DNA of 64,000 nucleotides from Falsiroseomonas sp051433165 (GTDB taxonomy: Bacteria > Pseudomonadota > Alphaproteobacteria > Acetobacterales > Acetobacteraceae). Made by a program: the position numbers and the translations under genes. The DNA is taken from assembly GCF_051433165.1 (NCBI RefSeq), contig NZ_JBHMFS010000005.1:201240-265239 (forward strand), written 5' to 3'. The notes beneath the pieces were generated by a model that did not search any database, was not told the DNA's origin, and was given only the letters and a program-made list of their open reading frames with translations. Positions 61,631-64,000 of this stretch are shown here, in pieces. Position 1 is the stretch's first letter; each line of letters starts with the position of its first letter.

Positions 61631-63592
61631 ATGGGAGAACTGGCCACCGCAGCGGCACCCACGCTGATCCTGGCTGGCTTCGCGCTGCTGGCCCTGCCAC
61701 ATCTCAACCCCGACGGGCGCTGGCCGCGGCTGCTCGGCGCCATGTTCGTGACGGCGATGCTGCTGCGCTACATGGCTTGGCGCGTGACGGATACGCTGCC
61801 CTCGGCGGGGATGGACTTCAACTTCTTCGCCGCGATTGTCTTCCTGGTCGTCGAGATGTCGTCCTGCCTCGCCGGGATGCTGATGCTGCATGCCTTGTCG
61901 CGAACCACCAACCGAAGCGCGGAAGTGGAGGCCCACCCACCCGAGGGATTCCCAGGTGGAGCACCTCTGGTCGACGTTCTCATCCCGACCTACAACGAAA
62001 AGCGCGAGATCCTTCTGCGCACGCTGGTCGGCGCGTTGTCACAGGACTACCCGAATTTCCGGGTCTGGATCCTGGATGACGGCAGGCGCCCCTGGCTCAA
62101 GGAAATGACCGAGGATCTGGGCGCCCATTACCTGACGCGCGATGAAAACAGCCACGGCAAGGCCGGCAACATGAACGCCGCCATCCGGAAGCTGCTGCAG
62201 CGGCCCGATCGACCAGACTTCTTCGCGGTGCTGGACGCGGATTTCGTGCCGACACCCGTCTTCCTGCGCCGAACGGTCGCCCTGATGCACGACCCGGCCG
62301 TGGCCTGCGTCCAGACGCCGCAGTATTTCTTCAATCCCGACCCGATCCAGTTGAACCTGCGCGCAACCGGCGTGATCGCGGACGAGCAGCGCTTCTTCTT
62401 CGATGTCATCCTCGCTTCCAAGGATGCACATGGCACCGCCTTCTCCTGCGGCACTTCGGCTCTGGTGCGCCGGACGGCGCTGGAGGGCATCGGGCTGTTC
62501 CCGACCGAGAGCGTGACGGAGGACCTGCTGCTCTCCATCAAGTTCAGCGGGCAGGGCTTCCGGACCGTCTACCTGAACGAACCGCTCTCGGCCGGCCTGG
62601 CGCCGGAGGGGATGGGTGAATACCTGACGCAGCGCGGTCGCTGGTGCCTGGGCACGATGCAGATCGTGCGTACGCCCTGGGGTCCCTTCTCGAAAGGTCC
62701 GACGCCCTGGCTGATGCGCTTCCACACCATGGACACGGTCCTGTTCTGGACCGTCGGGTCGCTGGTGAAGATCCTCGGGCTGCTGGTGCCCATACTGTAC
62801 TGGTGGTTCGGGCTGACGGTCATCCAGACCGACCTGCCCAGCATCATCTCCCATCTCGCGCCCTACTGGGTTGGCTGTGTCGTTTTCCTCGGCTGGGTCA
62901 GCCGCGGCACCAACCTGCCGGTGATGGCAGAGGCGGTCGGCCTGCTTGTCGCCAAGGAAGCGTTGAAGGCCAGCTGGATCGGGCTTTTCGGCTCGAAGAA
63001 CCAGAAATTCCAGGTGACGGCCAAGGGCACGAACCGCGACCAGGTGGTTGTCCAGTGGCGGTTGATCACGCCGTACCTCCTGCTGGTCATGGCCACGCTG
63101 GGCGGGCTCGGCTGGCGCGTGCTGATGGGCCCTCTGCCCGGCACACCGCCGGACATCGAGGCGATGAACCTGTTCTGGAGCCTCTACAACTGCCTGGTGC
63201 TGTTCATTGCCTGCATGATCTGCGTCGAGCAGCCGCGCTTCCGGTCGGAGGAACGCTTCATCGCGGATGAGGAGGTGACGCTGATCGACTCCGGCGGCAC
63301 CTGCTGGCCTGCGCGGATGCGGGACATCTCGATCGTTGGCGCACAGCTTGAGATGGCGGCGGCACCGCCGCTGGCAGAGCCGCTCCTGTTGCTCCGAGGG
63401 GCAGGTTTGCCGGACATACCGGTGACGGTGCGGCGTTCGGGCCCCGGCGTGGTGAACCTGGCTTTCGAGCCCTCATCTTTCGAGCGGGAGGCAATCATCC
63501 GCAAGATTTTCTCGGGCGCCTATATCGCACCGGTGACGCGCACGCCCCCCTTCGCGCTTATCCGGAGCCTCGCGCGGCGCGCGCTTGGGTAG
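61631..63592 (+). CDS. BcsA-like family 2 glycosyltransferase with C-terminal PilZ motifs
   Basis: A 653-residue processive membrane synthase. N-terminal helices (about 5-90) precede the GT-A domain with the conserved residues DD (149-150), DAD (202-204), TED (296-298) and QRGRW (334-338), the cellulose/beta-glucan synthase signature. Further helices lie at about 365-395, 405-440 and 475-530. A C-terminal segment carries RSEER (538-542) and DISIVG (565-570), the RxxxR and DxSxxG of PilZ, so c-di-GMP activation is likely. Two-gene layout with an HlyD partner and without bcsB, bcsC or bcsZ resembles the mixed-linkage glucan locus bgsBA of Sinorhizobium meliloti more than cellulose loci. Confidence 0.88.
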   Translation: MGELATAAAPTLILAGFALLALPHLNPDGRWPRLLGAMFVTAMLLRYMAWRVTDTLPSAGMDFNFFAAIVFLVVEMSSCLAGMLMLHALSRTTNRSAEVEAHPPEGFPGGAPLVDVLIPTYNEKREILLRTLVGALSQDYPNFRVWILDDGRRPWLKEMTEDLGAHYLTRDENSHGKAGNMNAAIRKLLQRPDRPDFFAVLDADFVPTPVFLRRTVALMHDPAVACVQTPQYFFNPDPIQLNLRATGVIADEQRFFFDVILASKDAHGTAFSCGTSALVRRTALEGIGLFPTESVTEDLLLSIKFSGQGFRTVYLNEPLSAGLAPEGMGEYLTQRGRWCLGTMQIVRTPWGPFSKGPTPWLMRFHTMDTVLFWTVGSLVKILGLLVPILYWWFGLTVIQTDLPSIISHLAPYWVGCVVFLGWVSRGTNLPVMAEAVGLLVAKEALKASWIGLFGSKNQKFQVTAKGTNRDQVVVQWRLITPYLLLVMATLGGLGWRVLMGPLPGTPPDIEAMNLFWSLYNCLVLFIACMICVEQPRFRSEERFIADEEVTLIDSGGTCWPARMRDISIVGAQLEMAAAPPLAEPLLLLRGAGLPDIPVTVRRSGPGVVNLAFEPSSFEREAIIRKIFSGAYIAPVTRTPPFALIRSLARRALG

Positions 63593-63606
63593 CCGGGATC
63601 GGGTCG

Positions 63607-63882
63607 TTGGCGGTGGACGGCGACTCGATGGAACCCACCCTGCGAACCGGGGATACGGTGCCGATCGACTTCCGGCAGAACCAGCCCGGGGACAAGGACG
63701 GCATCTACGTGATCCGCACCGGCAACGGGCTGCAGGTGAAGCGGGTGCAGGTCGAGCTTGGCAAGCAGTTGATCACGGTGCTCTCGGATAATCCCGCCTA
63801 TTTCCCGCAGCCGAATCTCAACCCAGACGACATTCATGTCATCGGGCGGGTGATCTGGCTGGGGCGGCAGGTCGGGGCATAG
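63607..63882 (+). CDS. Truncated S24-family (LexA/CI-like) peptidase domain
   Basis: A 91-residue fragment that equals only the C-terminal protease domain of a phage-repressor-like protein. The Ser nucleophile is in VDGDSMEPTLRTGD and the Lys in GLQVKRVQVE; the domain ends IGRVIWLGRQVGA as intact family members do. The N-terminal helix-turn-helix and cleavage hinge are absent, and the first codon is a TTG immediately after the glycosyltransferase stop. It is probably a remnant left by a rearrangement; a stand-alone protease is the alternative. Confidence 0.6.
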   Translation: MAVDGDSMEPTLRTGDTVPIDFRQNQPGDKDGIYVIRTGNGLQVKRVQVELGKQLITVLSDNPAYFPQPNLNPDDIHVIGRVIWLGRQVGA

Positions 63883-63902
63883 AACCGATCATGCGCAAAA
63901 GA

Positions 63903-63916
63903 GTGTAGCGCTACAC
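63903..63916. promoter_or_regulatory. Perfect 14-bp palindrome downstream of the S24 fragment
   Basis: GTGTAGCGCTACAC is its own reverse complement. It lies 21 bases after the last stop codon, in an AT-richer stretch. A second dyad, CGGGA/TCCCG, follows around 63956-63973. A repressor operator for a gene beyond the window is the likeliest reading. Confidence 0.4.
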
Positions 63917-64000
63917 AATCGCACTCCCCAAACCGCTGGCGATTCGTATTGTCACGGGATGCAGCGTCCCGCACCCCCCAATCCCCACCTTCCGCCGCAC

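Overview
The window is a chromosomal segment of a high-GC alphaproteobacterium, most likely Acetobacteraceae of the Roseomonas type. The pointers are the very GC-rich codon use, the tpiA-secG-pyrG...eno-ftsB-pdhA-pdhB-pdhC order, an E1-beta subunit that carries its own lipoyl domain, a single bifunctional Rsh next to rpoZ, and Bpt/RatA/UdgB-type genes. No rRNA, tRNA, CRISPR array, insertion sequence or integrase was seen. Nearly all of the window is core housekeeping. The accessory part is mainly the last 6 kb and a few lipoprotein or hypothetical islands.

Layout. 1-7.3 kb: the start of a hydroxypyruvate-isomerase-like gene (minus strand, cut by the window edge), an AI-2E family permease, and a complete five-gene peptide-type ABC importer (binding protein, two permeases, two ATPases). 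7.3-10.7 kb: a ppiD-trpE pair on the minus strand ending in a good intrinsic terminator. 10.7-16.1 kb: tpiA, secG, pyrG, a small membrane protein, an unknown protein, eno and ftsB. 16-17.3 kb: an MFS exporter converging on ftsB. 17.5-25.6 kb: the pyruvate dehydrogenase/lipoate block pdhA-pdhB-pdhC-(GNAT)-lpd-(methyltransferase)-lipA-ratA. 25.6-33 kb: a TraB/GumN lipoprotein, a threonine aldolase, and a minus-strand operon slt-hydrolase-pgpA-cinA-M20 dipeptidase. 33-39.5 kb: dapA-smpB, several small lipoproteins (two of them tandem paralogues), a molybdopterin oxidoreductase with a Tat-exported glutathione peroxidase, a 24-residue membrane peptide, and udgB head-to-head with folK. 39.6-46.8 kb: rpoZ-rsh-acpS-lepB-rnc-era, a DUF6498-like membrane protein and recO. 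46.9-52.5 kb: a chemoreceptor with a C-terminal PilZ domain, parC and a DUF900-type hydrolase. 52.5-58.3 kb: minus-strand bpt, an RDD protein, a penicillin-acylase-family enzyme, an unknown protein and an aldehyde dehydrogenase, preceded by the remains of a Bug/TctC-type binding-protein gene. 59-63.9 kb: a second AI-2E permease, a membrane-fusion protein plus a BcsA-like glycosyltransferase with a PilZ motif pair (candidate c-di-GMP-controlled exopolysaccharide synthase), and a truncated S24 protease domain.

How the genes work together. The central block links lower glycolysis (tpiA, eno), pyruvate entry into the TCA cycle (pdhABC, lpd) and lipoyl-cofactor synthesis (lipA). The 40-46 kb block groups (p)ppGpp metabolism, carrier-protein activation, signal peptide cleavage and ribosome maturation with many start/stop overlaps, so it is probably one operon or a few. 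Two separate proteins carry the PilZ c-di-GMP-binding signature (chemoreceptor and glycosyltransferase), so motility and matrix production may both respond to c-di-GMP, although no GGDEF/EAL gene lies in the window.

The most rewarding places for a second look are the two-gene polysaccharide synthase (60.4-63.6 kb), the MCP-PilZ fusion (46.9-48.9 kb), the tandem paralogous lipoproteins (35.8-36.8 kb), the cloverleaf-like inverted-repeat element after pdhC (21.27-21.37 kb), the palindrome-dense pdhA control region (17.30-17.41 kb), and several signs of rearrangement (trpE without trpG, an altered pyrG-eno interval, the 58.3-58.9 kb pseudogene, the S24 fragment).
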